The position numbers and the translations under genes were made by a program. From contig NW_027269959.1 in the NCBI RefSeq assembly GCF_030848805.1, positions 249,236 through 313,235 of the forward strand: 64,000 nucleotides of DNA, read 5' to 3'. Each line of letters starts with the position of its first letter. Position 1 is the stretch's first letter. The notes under the pieces are model-generated. The model was not told where the DNA came from, did not search any database, and saw nothing but the letters and a program-made list of their open reading frames with translations. Shown here in pieces: positions 20,479-32,467 of the stretch. The stretch comes from Temnothorax longispinosus. Lineage: Eukaryota; Arthropoda; Insecta; Hymenoptera; Formicidae.

Positions 20479-20865
20479 TCAAAATAAAAAATCTCCATCT
20501 TCAATCTGCCACGTTAATGTTTTGGCGTAATCATAAGTATCCCACAAACCTATTTTACAATTCCCTCCACACTGTAAACAGAACTCGTGCGTCGATCTTT
20601 TGTCGTAAACGTTACGGACGCTGCCGCGAACCATACACCAACATGTTTTAACGTATAAGTCCAAAGCCCTCCAAATGTGTTCGGTTCGACCGATATGCAA
20701 TTTGAAATGCTTGGGACACCACCACCTGCGTTTGTTTCTACTGATATGCGATCTAGAATGCTTGGGACACCGCGTGTCAGTGCCAGCGAGTACGTTTCGA
20801 AATCCGACTTCTCTGCCGCGAAGCAAACGCACCATCGACGAGCAATAGCGTCCGTCCGTTCCCAT
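20479..20865 (-). CDS. Hypothetical Cys/His-rich protein of the Polinton-like element
   Basis: A 128-codon frame with two repeats of a CPKH....HI.R module (RCPKHSRSHISRNKRRWW, then CPKHFKLHIGRTEH), followed by HEFCLQCGGNCKIGLW. The gene is colinear with and upstream of polB on the same strand and has similar GC-rich codon use. The Cys/His spacing suggests zinc binding. I do not recognise the family and cannot tell whether the start is complete. Confidence 0.35.
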   Translation of the reverse strand: MGTDGRYCSSMVRLLRGREVGFRNVLAGTDTRCPKHSRSHISRNKRRWWCPKHFKLHIGRTEHIWRALDLYVKTCWCMVRGSVRNVYDKRSTHEFCLQCGGNCKIGLWDTYDYAKTLTWQIEDGDFLF

Positions 20866-20880
20866 ACCGTATTTTTTTTA

Positions 20881-21720
20881 CAAATATATTAACTCTTGAC
20901 CGCGCTCTAGAATCCTCGTAGAAAAAAACCGTTTGCCGCGCCGTTCGCGCGCCCGTTCAATTTATACCCCCCCGTTCGTTGTCTCAACGGAAGACGTACC
21001 CCCTGCCGGACGCGCTCTTTCCCGGAATGACGACAACCGCTCGCCGCATTCTCCGAAAAAACCCAGAATAACGACAACCGCTCGCGACATTCTCCGACGA
21101 AAAATAAAAGAAAAGCAAAAGGAGGAAATGACAAGAGCGACCACGAACGAGTTCAAACGCGCGTTGAATAAAAATTATCGCGAATCGTACAAATTGATCG
21201 AACGAAGAGACGAATCATCTCCCTCGATCTCGATACGTCGCGTCGGGATGGGCAGGAAAACTGCAAAACAATAGGAGGAAAACCACAAAACAAAACAAAA
21301 GGAGAAAACGACGAGAGCGACCGCGAACGAATTCAAACGCGCGTTAAAAAAATTATCACGAATCGATCGAACGATGAGACGAGTCATCTCCATCGATCTC
21401 GATAAGTCGGGATGGGCAGGAAAACCACATCCTGCCCGTCGCGACGCGGATCGAAACGACCTTCGGACCGAGAGTTAAAAAAAACGACGACGACGAAGAC
21501 GGGCGCGCGAGACTCCCCGCGAAACGAACCACCTAGAACGCGTCGTTCTCCCCCCCACCCCCGAAACGTCCAAAGGAGCGACCTCGAACGAGTTCGAACG
21601 AGTTCGGACGCGCCCGAACGCGCGCGCAAGCGACGACAAAGAAAAAAAACAAACAAAAAATATTGGCCCGCGATTCTCCAAAACGGTCGGTAACGGCGCG
21701 ACAACAAACCAGAGCAATCA
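20881..21720 (+). other. GC-rich remnant of the Polinton-like element with a 180-bp duplication
   Basis: The plus strand has short Arg/Lys/Glu-rich frames (20933-21274 and 21412-21693) that do not match a known protein. A block at 21118-21262 (aggaggaaatgacaagagcga...gatgggcaggaaaa) is repeated imperfectly at 21299-21420. The composition matches the polB region, but coding status is unproven. The LINE fragment begins at 21720-21734. Confidence 0.35.
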
Positions 21721-21733
21721 TGTGGTAATTTAT

Positions 21734-22237
21734 TTATGTCATAGTGACCTGAAGTAAATATTTATGTAATCTGCATTTAAATTCAGTAATGGTTTCTGCT
21801 CCTCGAATGTCAGATGGCAAGTCATTCCACAGCTTAGCCGCACTAAATTTAAAGGAGCGCCTGTAAAGCTCAGTTCTACATGGAGGCAGAGAAAGAAGAT
21901 CAGCAGCCGCTCTGGTGCTCTTACTAGACACCGCTAATCTGAATGTTAGACCATTGTAGAGAATACCAGGTTGATGTGAAAGTATGATGCTGTACAGCTG
22001 ACATTCCACAAAATAGCTTCGTCTCGCGGCTACCTTGAGCCAACCTAGCTTTTGGTAATATGGCGTAATATGCTCATCTCGTCTAACTCCAAACACGAAT
22101 CTTATACAGGCATTCATAGCTCTATATAATCGTAAATTTTGTTCCTCTGTCATATCCGTATATGCCGCACAGCAATAATCCAAGTGCGGGAGAATCAATG
22201 AGATAATAAATTTTATTTTTAACGCATTAGGCAACAA
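21734..22237 (-). pseudogene. LINE reverse-transcriptase C-terminal fragment
   Basis: 167 codons containing ISLILPHLDYCCAAY, DEHITPYYQKLGWL and RSFKFSAAKLWNDLP, the conserved thumb and C-terminal region of I/Jockey/CR1-group non-LTR retrotransposons. It is truncated at its 5' side and is a paralogue of 22433-23098, so a second element of the same family lies next to the first. Confidence 0.65.
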
Positions 22238-22432
22238 ATGTTTTGATATTTTTAGCTGGTATAGCTTGGAATCGCTATTTATTATACGCTCTGGGACAGA
22301 GTCCCCTCAAGCGTAAAAAACTTATACAAACTAAATTGCCATCACAGACAAAATATAACAAATATTGTATAAAAGATAGAAAAATAATTAAGAAAAGTAT
22401 GTATATATATTACAAGAGTATGGCAGAAGACA

Positions 22433-23098
22433 TCAGACGTTATTACTGAGCAGATAGTGGTACAATTTTAGTTTGAATGCGTCAAGGGTAGGTGCGCGAC
22501 ATATGCATGTTGGAATACTATTCCAAAATTCTACAGCTGAGCAGATGAAAGAGCGTCTATAGAATTCTGTGCGACATTGCGGCAGGATGAGAGCATCAGC
22601 CGATGCCCTGGTATCACGGGAGACTGTATCGCATCTGCGTTCGAATCTACAAGAAATAACAACAAAGTAGTTACGCCTGGATTTAATCTTGAGCCATAGA
22701 AGTTTCTCGTAGAAAGGAGTTATGTGCTCATCCCGTTTTACCTGGAAGATAAACCGAACACAAGTATTCAGAGACCTTTGTAAACGAAGGTTGTGTTCGG
22801 CAGTGATGTCAGTAAATGCGGCGCAACAATAATCGAACAGTGGCAGAATCAGTGAAATTATAAGCCGTGATCTGAGTTGAGGCGGTAATAGGTGTTTGCA
22901 GAGCTTTAGCTGATGGAGAGTTGCACTGACTTTGGCTGATGTTTTTGTTGTATGTTTCTCCCAAGCAGGTGTGCTCGCAATATGGACACCCAGGTACTGC
23001 ATTGTGTCACAGTAAGAAATAGCTGCATTGTTAATATAGATTTTAGGTAATTCATCCAAGTTCAATCCGCTGATAAATCTAGGGGTGCCCATGATCAT
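22433..23098 (-). pseudogene. LINE reverse-transcriptase thumb and C-terminal domain
   Basis: 221 codons including MQYLGVHIASTPAWEKH, ISLILPLFDYCCAAF and RSFICSAVEFWNSIP. It continues the RT core after a frame break. It is the closest relative in the window to the fragment at 21734-22237. Confidence 0.65.
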
Positions 23099-23143
23099 GG
23101 CCTTGGTCTTGCTAGGATTAAGAGAAAGCTTATTAGATGTGGC

Positions 23144-23732
23144 TCAGTGCGTGATGCTAGTAATGTCCTCATTTATTCTAAGAATAGCCTCAGTTAGATT
23201 TTTTAGTTCAGTGTGAAAATAAATCACCAGATCATAAGCGTAGAAATAATATTTACAGTGTTTGAGAACTCTGCCCAAATTAATGAAGTAGAAGGACAAA
23301 TAATAGAGGTCCCAATACTGAGCCCTGAGGCACACCGTTAAACACTGGACGCTCTGACGACGTCGTCCTCGTTTTAGGATCACGCACAGCTTGTTTTCTG
23401 TCATCAAGATAGGAGCATAACCATCTTAAGACTGAAGTTGATAGGCCAAGGTCTCTTAATTTGTCAATTAAAATATAATGATTGACATAATCGAATGCTT
23501 TGGTGAAATCAAAAAAGACCGCAACTGTCACCATCCTAGCATCGGCAGCCTGTCTCACATCATCAAGAACGCGAATTAACGCAGACTGTGTAGAAAGTCC
23601 CTTCCTGTACGCAGATTGAAATGGATCCAAGGCGCCTGTTTCCTCCATGTAACTCGAAATTTGCTCAGTCGCGATGCGCTCCAATGCCTTAGAGACCGCG
23701 CAAAGAATCGAAATAGGCCTATAATCACGCAT
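23144..23732 (-). pseudogene. LINE reverse transcriptase core, catalytically broken
   Basis: The frame at 23280-23732 has RDYRPISILCAVSKALERI, FFDFTKAFDYVNH and GVPQGSVLGPLLF. It then shifts to another frame (23144-23407) where the catalytic box reads FYAYDLVIY instead of Y-A-D-D, losing one of the two metal-binding aspartates. Confidence 0.7.
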
Positions 23733-24466
23733 TTCCGACGGACATTTAACCTTCGGAATCGGGCAGATGATAGCCGTCTTCCAAGTTCGAGGATAAACGC
23801 CGTATGTCAGGCTGAAATTAAAAATATGTGTTAAAACCGGAAGGATACAAGGTAGAGCCCGAATAAAAAGTTTGCAGGACAGTCCGTCGACTTCAACCGC
23901 ATCAGATTTGATTCGTAGCAGAGCTTTTGTTACAGCTCTATCTGAAGATACAACATTGAAATGTTGCTCCAGTAAAATTTTGAGTTTTCGTATGTTTCCT
24001 CGCCGAGATAGACGGGGTGGTGAGTCTGCTGTCCGTCAAAGTTGTCTGCCGCAACACTTGCAAAGAACTCATTGAGTTCGTCCGTAGAGAAGATGAGTTT
24101 CTTATCGACATTTTTGGATTTTAAGAGACCAAAATGCCTAAGCTTCTTCCATATAGCAGTCGGTTCACTACCGTCTTGAAAGGCGTTTAGATAATACTTT
24201 TCTTTGGCAGAACGTACTAAGGCCTGAGCCTGATTTCTTAGGATCTTATATCTGGTGTAGTTCGCATTGGTCTTACTTTTCTTCCAGACTCTTCTCGCTC
24301 TGTCTCTAGCCTTTATTACAGATTTAATGTCCGGCGTTAGCCAGGGAGCAGGAAAATGCTTGGGCTGGATGTTTCGTAGAGGCGCATGCCTGTCGTATCA
24401 CTCAGTAAGAGCATTATTTAGACACGAAACCTTGATGTCGATGCTGTCAGCCTGATAAAGCACATT

Positions 24467-25234
24467 CTAGTCATATTTTCTCAGATCATTTAAGAAGTCA
24501 TCTATGTCAAAAGACCGGAAATCACGTACCACGATCTCGCGTCTGAGGTAACGTTCAATTCTGACCCTGTATTTGATGCTTATAAGATCGTGAGCAGACA
24601 AGAAACATGCGTCACATTGCCCGTAGGAAATCAATTTATCGGTATCATCAACGATACATAGGTCAAGAAGTGTGGAAGTCGAACAAGTGTGATGAGTTGG
24701 GGCATAAGAAACCAAGTAGAGGTTCATGGCTTCAATGAAAGTCAAGATTTGAGTCGAGTCAAAGGTGGTAAAACACAGATCAGCATTGAAGTCGCTAAAG
24801 ATTATCAAGTGTCTGTAGCCGGCAGAAAGAACCGCGAATGCATCCAAGAATTCTCGTAGGTATCCGCAGTGAGGCGGCCGATAAACCACCGCCAAGAGTA
24901 TCTTAGAGCTACTACCTACAGAGATTTCGGCCACTAGAAACTCAGGTCTTCCGTCATATACAACTTCCGAATGCAACAGGACCCTAGCCTGTAGGGAGTT
25001 AGAGATGTAAAAAGCAATTCCACCGCCATTCCTACCCGGCCTGTCGCATCTGAAAATCTGGTAACCATGCAGCGAGATAAGACCATTCGAAACAGCAGGC
25101 TTCAACCAGGTCTCAAATAGGCATATTATGTGATACCCAGAAAGACCAAAATAGGCTTGGAACTCGTCGAGGTGAGCCATTAACGATTGACAGTTAACAT
25201 GACATACGTAAAAATTCTGGAGGTTCGTAACCAT
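24467..25234 (-). pseudogene. LINE apurinic-type endonuclease domain
   Basis: 255 codons with FYVCHVNCQSL, ICLFETWLKP (consensus E-TW-L), RNGGGIAFYI, VYRPPHCG and FSDFNADL (G-D-F-N box with the Gly changed to Ser). These are the blocks of an APE-type endonuclease that nicks target DNA for target-primed reverse transcription. It starts 25 bp after the zinc-knuckle ORF1 tail. The change in the conserved box and downstream frameshifts indicate inactivity. Confidence 0.7.
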
Positions 25235-25443
25235 AGTTGATCGTTTTGGTTCTCTCCGCTATTCTTCGTCTCAGAATGGGACATCGTTTACTGTCCAAGG
25301 CCGAATGGTGTTGTGCTTCCTGCGAGGTCCATCTTTTGCAGTTTCCGCAGACAGGAGTCGCATTTCTATTTGAACACGCTTTGGTCTCGTGATCGCCAGC
25401 GCAATGACCGCAAAGTGGGGAGAACCTGCACTTCTCAGCGAAG

Positions 25444-28400
25444 TGTGACGTCCTGGGTGATGCGAGGTGGCTTGATCCGACAGAACGCCTCCGTTTATGG
25501 GTTCTTTTTCTTGCAGTTAAGGAGGTAAAACCCCAGGATAATTAGCTGTTGGTCGGCGATGTAGATTCTGGCTCCTTGGATCCGTCGAAGGTAGGTAATT
25601 CAATAATCTTTATCTTTCTTTTGATATAAAAGAGTATGATATTTATTGTAGAACTTTTACGATACAAGTGGTTTATGTGGGAGGATGGAACAAGTATAAG
25701 ATATGTGACCTTTCCTGGCTCGTTCCACACTCTCCGTTGAGAGGGTGAAAGATTCTGCTTTTATACAATTTTGGAAACGGTAGTGGGAGGTGACCGCACC
25801 TCGTTATAATGAGTCATAAGGCGTTGTCTAGCGGATGTGAGTCTACTTTTAGGGGTGTGGCTCGCTTGCCAGCAATGAGTCATAGGGTGGTATCTTGAAA
25901 TTCATTACCTTATATGGTCATGGGTTGCGTTCTGCTTCGGCATGTCCATATATGGTCTATGCGAAGACTAGATTCACTCGAATGAGTCATACAGGTGACT
26001 CATCTGAATTCTATTTTATTCTCTAGTCTAACAGCGATTTGTCTTGAGAGCGATACTTTCTTTCATTATGAAATTTCAATATGACTTTTATTATAAAGGA
26101 AAATAAGAAATCTTTAATATTTTAATTTTAAAATATGCAAATATATTGTTGAATATTATTTAAGTTTCTTTAGACATACTTTACATACAATAGAATAATT
26201 CAATAGTACAATTAAAGTCATTATTAGTATGTCTAAAGTATAAAAGATATTGCTCTCTTCGTCTAACAGTTACTATAGTATATCTGACTCTCTCTTTCTC
26301 TCTTTCAGATCGTACAATACTCGCATCTCGCTCGGATTCGTGTTCCTTATGCTACGCACATACAATTCTATCTTTCTCTAGTTCGTGAGTGACGCTTCAG
26401 CGTTTGACGCTCGAAATTTATATTAATTTTTGTAAATATACATATTTGTTAATAATAATATTGATAAAAGTGATGTTAGCCGTGGTAATAATAATTTTAA
26501 TATCATGTTAATAATATGTCGTGCAAGTAGAAATGGTCAGCATTTTCATTAGTACAGGAAATCAATGAAATTAAATTGTTTATATATATATATATATAAT
26601 AAGATTTTTATTATTTTTATATTTCACGAATGGTTGGGAATTTGAAAGGAATGTATAGGAAACATATTGTAGGACTTTCACTAAAGTATAATATAGTATT
26701 GGAAAATTTTATTATTGATATATGTATTTGTTAATAACAAATTATTAATTAAATAAATTGGTACTCTTTTATTCGCGTATTGATATTGTTATGTTCTCTT
26801 TGTTTAAGAGGTTTTGAATTTCTAATATCATCTCGTTTATGAGCATTCGTTATTTTATTGTTATAAATATTTTGTAAATAAACAATTGCAGAAATAAAAG
26901 TTATTATCATTTTTCGTAGGATGCAAAGTATCGATGCAAAGTTTACGTGCGCGGTCAGAATTCGTGTTTACCCGAACGAGTTTTTATATTCATGATATAC
27001 CTATAATTGCCAATTATACGTCATAATGCAGACGGAGGTATATATTTCGTTAATTAATTAGGTGTAGCGAATTGTTAAAAATTATATTTTCTATATGGGC
27101 TTGAAGAGGAAGGTTTAAACTTAATTTACATGCAAACCTGGTATTTTTTGCAGACGTAATTTAAGAGATATTAAAGATTGAAGTTTCAAATAGTCGAATT
27201 TCGGGTAGTTGTGATAGAAAAATATCAATTATATGGCACAACTTCCATGCTAAACCGTTATACCAGGTGTCTTCCCTTTTGGAATTTTTTGTAGCCTCAA
27301 CCAGAGGAGTGACGAGGTTTTGACTTGTACAAAAGTTATTGTGCATAACCTGGGGCACATGTTAACGGCTATTATTAGTGTGGTTAATTATTTATTTATA
27401 ATTGTTTATAAAAATAAGTTGCAAAATCGAACAATCTTGTAGTAAGTATTTTTTCATTAAGTCGATCGGTTTTTCGAGATGATTTTGATGACGTAGTTAG
27501 TAAAATGGAATTGATATAATTTTAATTGTTTATAACAATTGTTTTGAAAAATATTAATAAGATAATAGTTATTTTAATGTGGTGTTTTTTCATAAATATA
27601 AGAGAATGTGTTTCTATAATTGTTTTATCTCCGTCTATTTATTTTCATTTTTATTTTAATTTATTAAGAGTCTATAGGGCTATCCTTGTCTTACTCTCTG
27701 TGAACTGGTATTAAACTATCCTCGTCTTTCATGGAGTGAATGTTCAATTTTCAATCTCGTTTATTAATTTAATTAATTTAAATAGAAAATCGGCGTTAAC
27801 GTTACTGGTGTTTAGGAGTATGAGAGATTCCATTTTTATCATAATAATTAAGTGTCAAAATTTTCGTTCAGAAATGAAATTTTCTAGTCTTAAAATGTAT
27901 AAAAGACTAAAATATTGATGTAAAAGTGATTTGGTCTTTGTAAGTCTAAAGGGTAGGAAATTCAAAATGGCGGACGTGAAACTTTAATAATTTATAACTC
28001 GAGAACGGTAAGAGATAAAAAGATGGGGTTTTTTTTGTTGTGTTCGGGTAATTAATGGCATTATTTTAGGTTGTTTAAAATTTCTGTGTTTTATGGATCC
28101 ATTTCCATAATTTTTAATTATATCTCGGAATTAAGAAGAGATATGATGTGGGGGTTTTTGTGAGGTTACTTGATATGCTCTGCTGAGTGTCTGCAGTGAT
28201 TTTATTCATCATCTTTAATAATATTTTTATGATAAATTTTATTGCTAATTAGTTTATTTTGAGAGATACAATAATGGTTTATAACCAAAAGTTGTTTGAC
28301 TTTTTGTAATAGTTCCAGTAGTCACACTAACTAGGTTTGTTAATAATATAATTAAATTGTTTATAACAATCATGTTTGAGAAATGTTAGTAAGATAAGTA

Positions 28401-28876
28401 TTATTTTAGCGTAATAATATTCTTTAGGCACAAAAGGTTATGTTCTTATGAATAATCTGCTTTTAATTTATTTATTTATATTTTATTTTAATTTTCTGAG
28501 TTTATTCTTATGGAACATGTATTTATTCGTGTGTTGAATTGAATTTATATTGCATAAAGGATCTCATAAAGCTTGTAATATTCATTGACGATCAATTTGA
28601 GTGATTCTGGAGAGTTTTAACAAGCAATTGTCCAAAAAGTTTATAGTGTAATTCATGGAAATAAGGCTTAAGCTTGAAAAAAGGCCTTAAGGCAGCCATG
28701 TTCTCTAAGCTTGTGTCTACTACTTTAAGAACGCGTGCTCGCATCAGCTGAGTGATTGTTGTGACAGTTAGGTTAAGGTGTGATTATTTATTCTTATATT
28801 GTTTTCAGGTGCTGTGCAATAGAGATGGAAATCGAAAAATTTATGCGGCTGGAATATAGCGGTGATTATACCGTCA
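25444..28876 (-). mobile_element. Giant LTR, copy 4 (lacks its last bases)
   Basis: Starts TGTGACGTCCTGGG inside the LINE ORF1 and runs to ccgtca at 28871-28876, where the terminal GACGTGACA is missing. The three AP-1 palindromes are kept. No target duplication can be assigned because the far end is fused to copy 5. Confidence 0.8.
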
Positions 28877-29503
28877 TTTCTAAACAAAAATTTTAACACT
28901 TAATTATTATGATAAAAATGGAATCTCTCATACTCCTAAATACCAGTAACGTTAACGCCGATTTTTTATTTAAATTAATTAAACTAATAAATAAGATTTA
29001 ACGAAATTTATTAAAACTCTTCATTTGCCCTTCTTTGACGCTCCGAGAAGCTTTCTATTTTCACCAGGGCGCCCCTAGCGAAAAACGAAGCACGAAGGAA
29101 GCGGAAATTGAGACATTGGAGCGTTAAACTGTTTGCTAAAACCCGTACAAATTTTGACCGCGCACGTAAACTCTGCATCAGTACACCTACGAAAAATGGT
29201 AATAACTTTTATTTCTGCAATTGTTTATTTACGAAACATTTATAACAATAAAATAAAATGGCTCTTAAAAAATTATTTCATTGTAGAATTAAAACCGTAC
29301 GACTAAGGAGAGCTTAACAATATCAATATGTAAATTAAAAAATACCAATTTATTTAATTAATAATTTGTTATTAACAAATACATATATTAACAATAAAAT
29401 TTTCCAATGCTATATTATACTTTAGTGAAAGTCCTACAATATGTTTCCTATGCACTCCTATCAAATTCCCAACCATTCGCGAGATATAAAAATAATAAAA
29501 ATC

Positions 29504-29542
<39 letters not shown>

Positions 29543-30688
29543 AATTTAATTTCATTGATTTCCCGTACTAATGAGAATGCTGACCACTCCTACCTGCATG
29601 ATACATTATTAACATGATATTAGAATCATTATTACCACTGCTAAAATCACTTTTATCAATATTATTATTATTAACAAAATATATATATATACTTACTAAA
29701 ATTAATATAAATCTCGAGCGTCAAACGCTGAAGCGCCACTCACGAACCTGAGAAAGATAGAATTGTACATGCGTAGCATAAGGAACGCGAATCCGAGCGA
29801 GATGCGAGTATTGTACGATCTGAAAGAGAGAAAGAGAGAGTCAGATATACTATAGTAACTGTTAGACGAAGAGAGCAATATCTTTTATACTTTAGACATG
29901 CTAATAATGACTTTAATTGTACTATTGAATTATTCTACCCTATGTAAAGTATGTCTAAAGAAAATTTAAATAATATTCAACATATATTTTCACATTTTAA
30001 AAATTCAAATATTAAAGATTTCTTATTTTTCTTTATAATAAAAGTCATATTGAAATTTCATAATGAAAGAAAGTATCGCTCTCAATACAAATCGCTGTTA
30101 GACTAGAGAATAAAAATAGAATTCAGACGAGTCACCTGTATGACTCATTCGAGTGAATCTAGTTTTTGCATAGACCATATATGGACATGTCGAAGCAGAG
30201 CGCAACGCATGACCATATAAGGTAATGAATTTCAAGATACCACCCTATGATTCATTGCTGGCAAGCGAGCCACACCACTAGAAGTAGACTCACATCCGCT
30301 AGACAACGCCTTATGATTCTTTGTAACGAGGTGCGGTCACCTCCCACTACCGTTTCCAAAATTGTATAAAAGCGGAATCTTTCACTCTCTCGACGGAGAG
30401 TGTGGAACGAGCCAGGAAAGGTCACATATCTTATACTTGTTCCATCCTCCCACATAAGCCACTTGTATCGTAAAAGTTCTACAATAAATATCATACTTTT
30501 TTTTATATCAAAAGAAAGATAAAGATTATTGAATTACCTACCTTCGACGGATCCAAGGAGCCATAATCTACATCGCCGACCAACAGCTAATTATCCTGGG
30601 GTTTTACCTCCTTAACTGCAAGAAAAAGAACCCATCAACGGAGACGTTCTGCCGGATCGAGCCACCTCGCATCACCCAGGACGTCACA
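28877..30688 (+). mobile_element. Giant LTR fragment, copy 5, head-to-head with copy 4
   Basis: A plus-orientation LTR lacking about 0.9 kb of its start. The junction has TCA microhomology. At about 28999-29150 roughly 0.67 kb of U3 is replaced by about 150 bp of unrelated sequence. It ends GGACGTCACA at 30688 within the tandem repeats of the next ORF-bearing unit. It contains a (TA)n run near 29507-29540. Confidence 0.75.
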
Positions 30689-31104
30689 ATAGTAGGATTA
30701 CCACCGAATAAGTTACCATACTTACTAGCATGACTTACCGACAGTAGGATTACCACCGAATAAGTTACCATACTTACTAGCATGACTTACCGACAGTAGG
30801 ATTACTACCAAATACCGACAGTAGGATTACCACTGAATAAGTTACCTCACTCACTAGCATGACTTACCGACAGTAGAATTACCACCAAAATAAGTTACCA
30901 CACTAGCGATAAGTCACGACCTGCGCGATAGGCCTAACCTACCCACTAGCATATAAATATAGAAGATAAGTCACGATATACGCAATAGGCTTGGCCTATT
31001 CCAATAATGTATATACAACGAATAAGTCGCAATGCCCACAAGGGTTTAGCCATAGGAATTTCCTCGCAAGTAACGCAAACCTAAACTCTCCCAGACCCTT
31101 CTTG

Positions 31105-31320
31105 AAAACTCAGGCCATGACCATATAAGGAGAGAAATCGAAAGCGGAGCCGATGACGCAACTCAACCCTTCCACACAGGCAACAAAAGGAAGAAAACTC
31201 AGGCCATGACCATATAAGGAGAGAAATCGAAAGCGGAGCCGATGACGCAACTCAACCCTTCCACTCAGTCAACCCTTCCACTCGACCACCCCCGCCATCG
31301 GGAAAACAGGAATATAAGGA
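31105..31320 (+). promoter_or_regulatory. Repeat-rich upstream region and TATA-like box of the second unit
   Basis: Two 88-bp repeats (ctcaggccatgaccatataaggagagaaatcgaaag...) precede aatataaggaggaacacc near 31311-31328, the best TATA-like sequence before the leader. The other copy has three repeats. Promoter function is inferred from position only. Confidence 0.4.
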
Positions 31321-31687
31321 GGAACACCCCAAGGGACGCTCTCAGTTCCCCGGAGTCCTACCTCGATCACGGACTCTCCAGTTAAGTAACCACTGAATCC
31401 TTCTCGAGTCTCTCTGAATCCAGAACCTTCCTATTTCCACATCGAGAATCTTCCTATCTCCACGTGCGTTACCGAACCCAGAGCCTTCAGCTCTCTCACT
31501 ACATATAGAATTACGTGTCACCATATATACATTCCTGATTGTAATCTTGTTACTTTGTAATCGTATGTCCTATGTAGAATTATCGTAATATACAATCATT
31601 TTATACAATATCTTACTCTGCAAATTCTTACACCCTTTCGCACATCCCCCACTGATCCCACTTACACTACATCCACACACGAGCCCA

Positions 31688-31857
31688 GTGCCGTACGAGC
31701 GGCACGTCTCCGCCTGTGGGTATTCTAGTAATTGCAATAAGGCATCCGAAACACCGGTCCTCCCCTTGTGCCACATCTGCATACGAGGCAGTGCCGTACG
31801 AGCGGCACGCTACCGTCTGTGGGTGTCTGGAGAGGGGCAGTGCTGTACGAGCAGCAC
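31688..31857 (+). repeat. Three conserved hairpins in the leader upstream of ORF1 (second copy)
   Basis: Hairpins at 31688-31705 and 31791-31808 (GTGCCG-TACGAG-CGGCAC) and at 31840-31857 (GTGCTG-TACGAG-CAGCAC). The loop is constant and the stem change is compensatory. The last hairpin ends 71 bp before the ORF1 ATG. Confidence 0.6.
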
Positions 31858-31928
31858 GCTTTCTCGCCACGAGCAAGGAGAGTCAACCGAAGCGTGTTTG
31901 TCTTTTAACCTCAATCAGTAGTTAACAA

Positions 31929-32429
31929 ATGCCCAAGATGCGACAAAGCGGACTCAAGGTACGCACCCGCAGGCTCAACCGCCTTTTGTTCGGAACCCCT
32001 CCGAATCCATTGCTAGGAGTCCTTTCCGATTACGCGCCTGATCCTGAATACGAAAAGTACTTCGTCGCGAGTTCCGCGTGTAAGGCAGACGCGAGCCCAA
32101 AACTCGAAAACGTAACTTCAGTGCGCAAAATTAACATTAAGAGTATACAATACATCTACGTTCCACTGGACAAGGCCGAGTCTCGAGCAGATTACCAAGC
32201 ATTCCGGAAGGCCCAGAACTATCGGCTAACCCCGATCACCTTCACACCGGGGGGAGATTCCGACAATCCACCACCAGTTCCATCTTAGGAATTCATCGTT
32301 TCAATCAAAAAGGACGACCCCCGCCGGATCCGCCTGATCCAGCGCCGCGCCGAGATTCTACACCTGTGGTTCGACGCCTCACCACCAGAACACTGGGGCA
32401 CCGCGGATCACCCATTGGAACTCGACTAA
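31929..32429 (+). pseudogene. ORF1 of the ORF-bearing unit, one nonsense change
   Basis: Same protein as 7793-8293 (MPKMRQSGLKVRTRRLNR...). A TGG codon is TAG at 32286-32288, after which the frame continues to the normal end (HPLELD, TAA 32427-32429). The stop is followed by ag|gtaagtgac, a near-perfect splice donor. Unknown function. Confidence 0.5.
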
Positions 32430-32467
32430 AGGTAAGTGACGACGCCCCTAGGCGCTAAGCGAACGGC

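Larger units (their letters stand above)
22238..25443 (-). mobile_element. I/Jockey/CR1-group LINE, decayed and cut at its 5' end by LTR copy 4
   Basis: Minus-strand order: the ORF1 tail with a zinc knuckle (CGHCAGDHETKAC, 25443-25250), the endonuclease, the reverse transcriptase, and the C-terminal domain, then about 190 bp of 3' sequence to 22240. Several frameshifts and a mutated catalytic box show it is dead. The giant LTR at 25444 interrupts ORF1. Confidence 0.7.
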
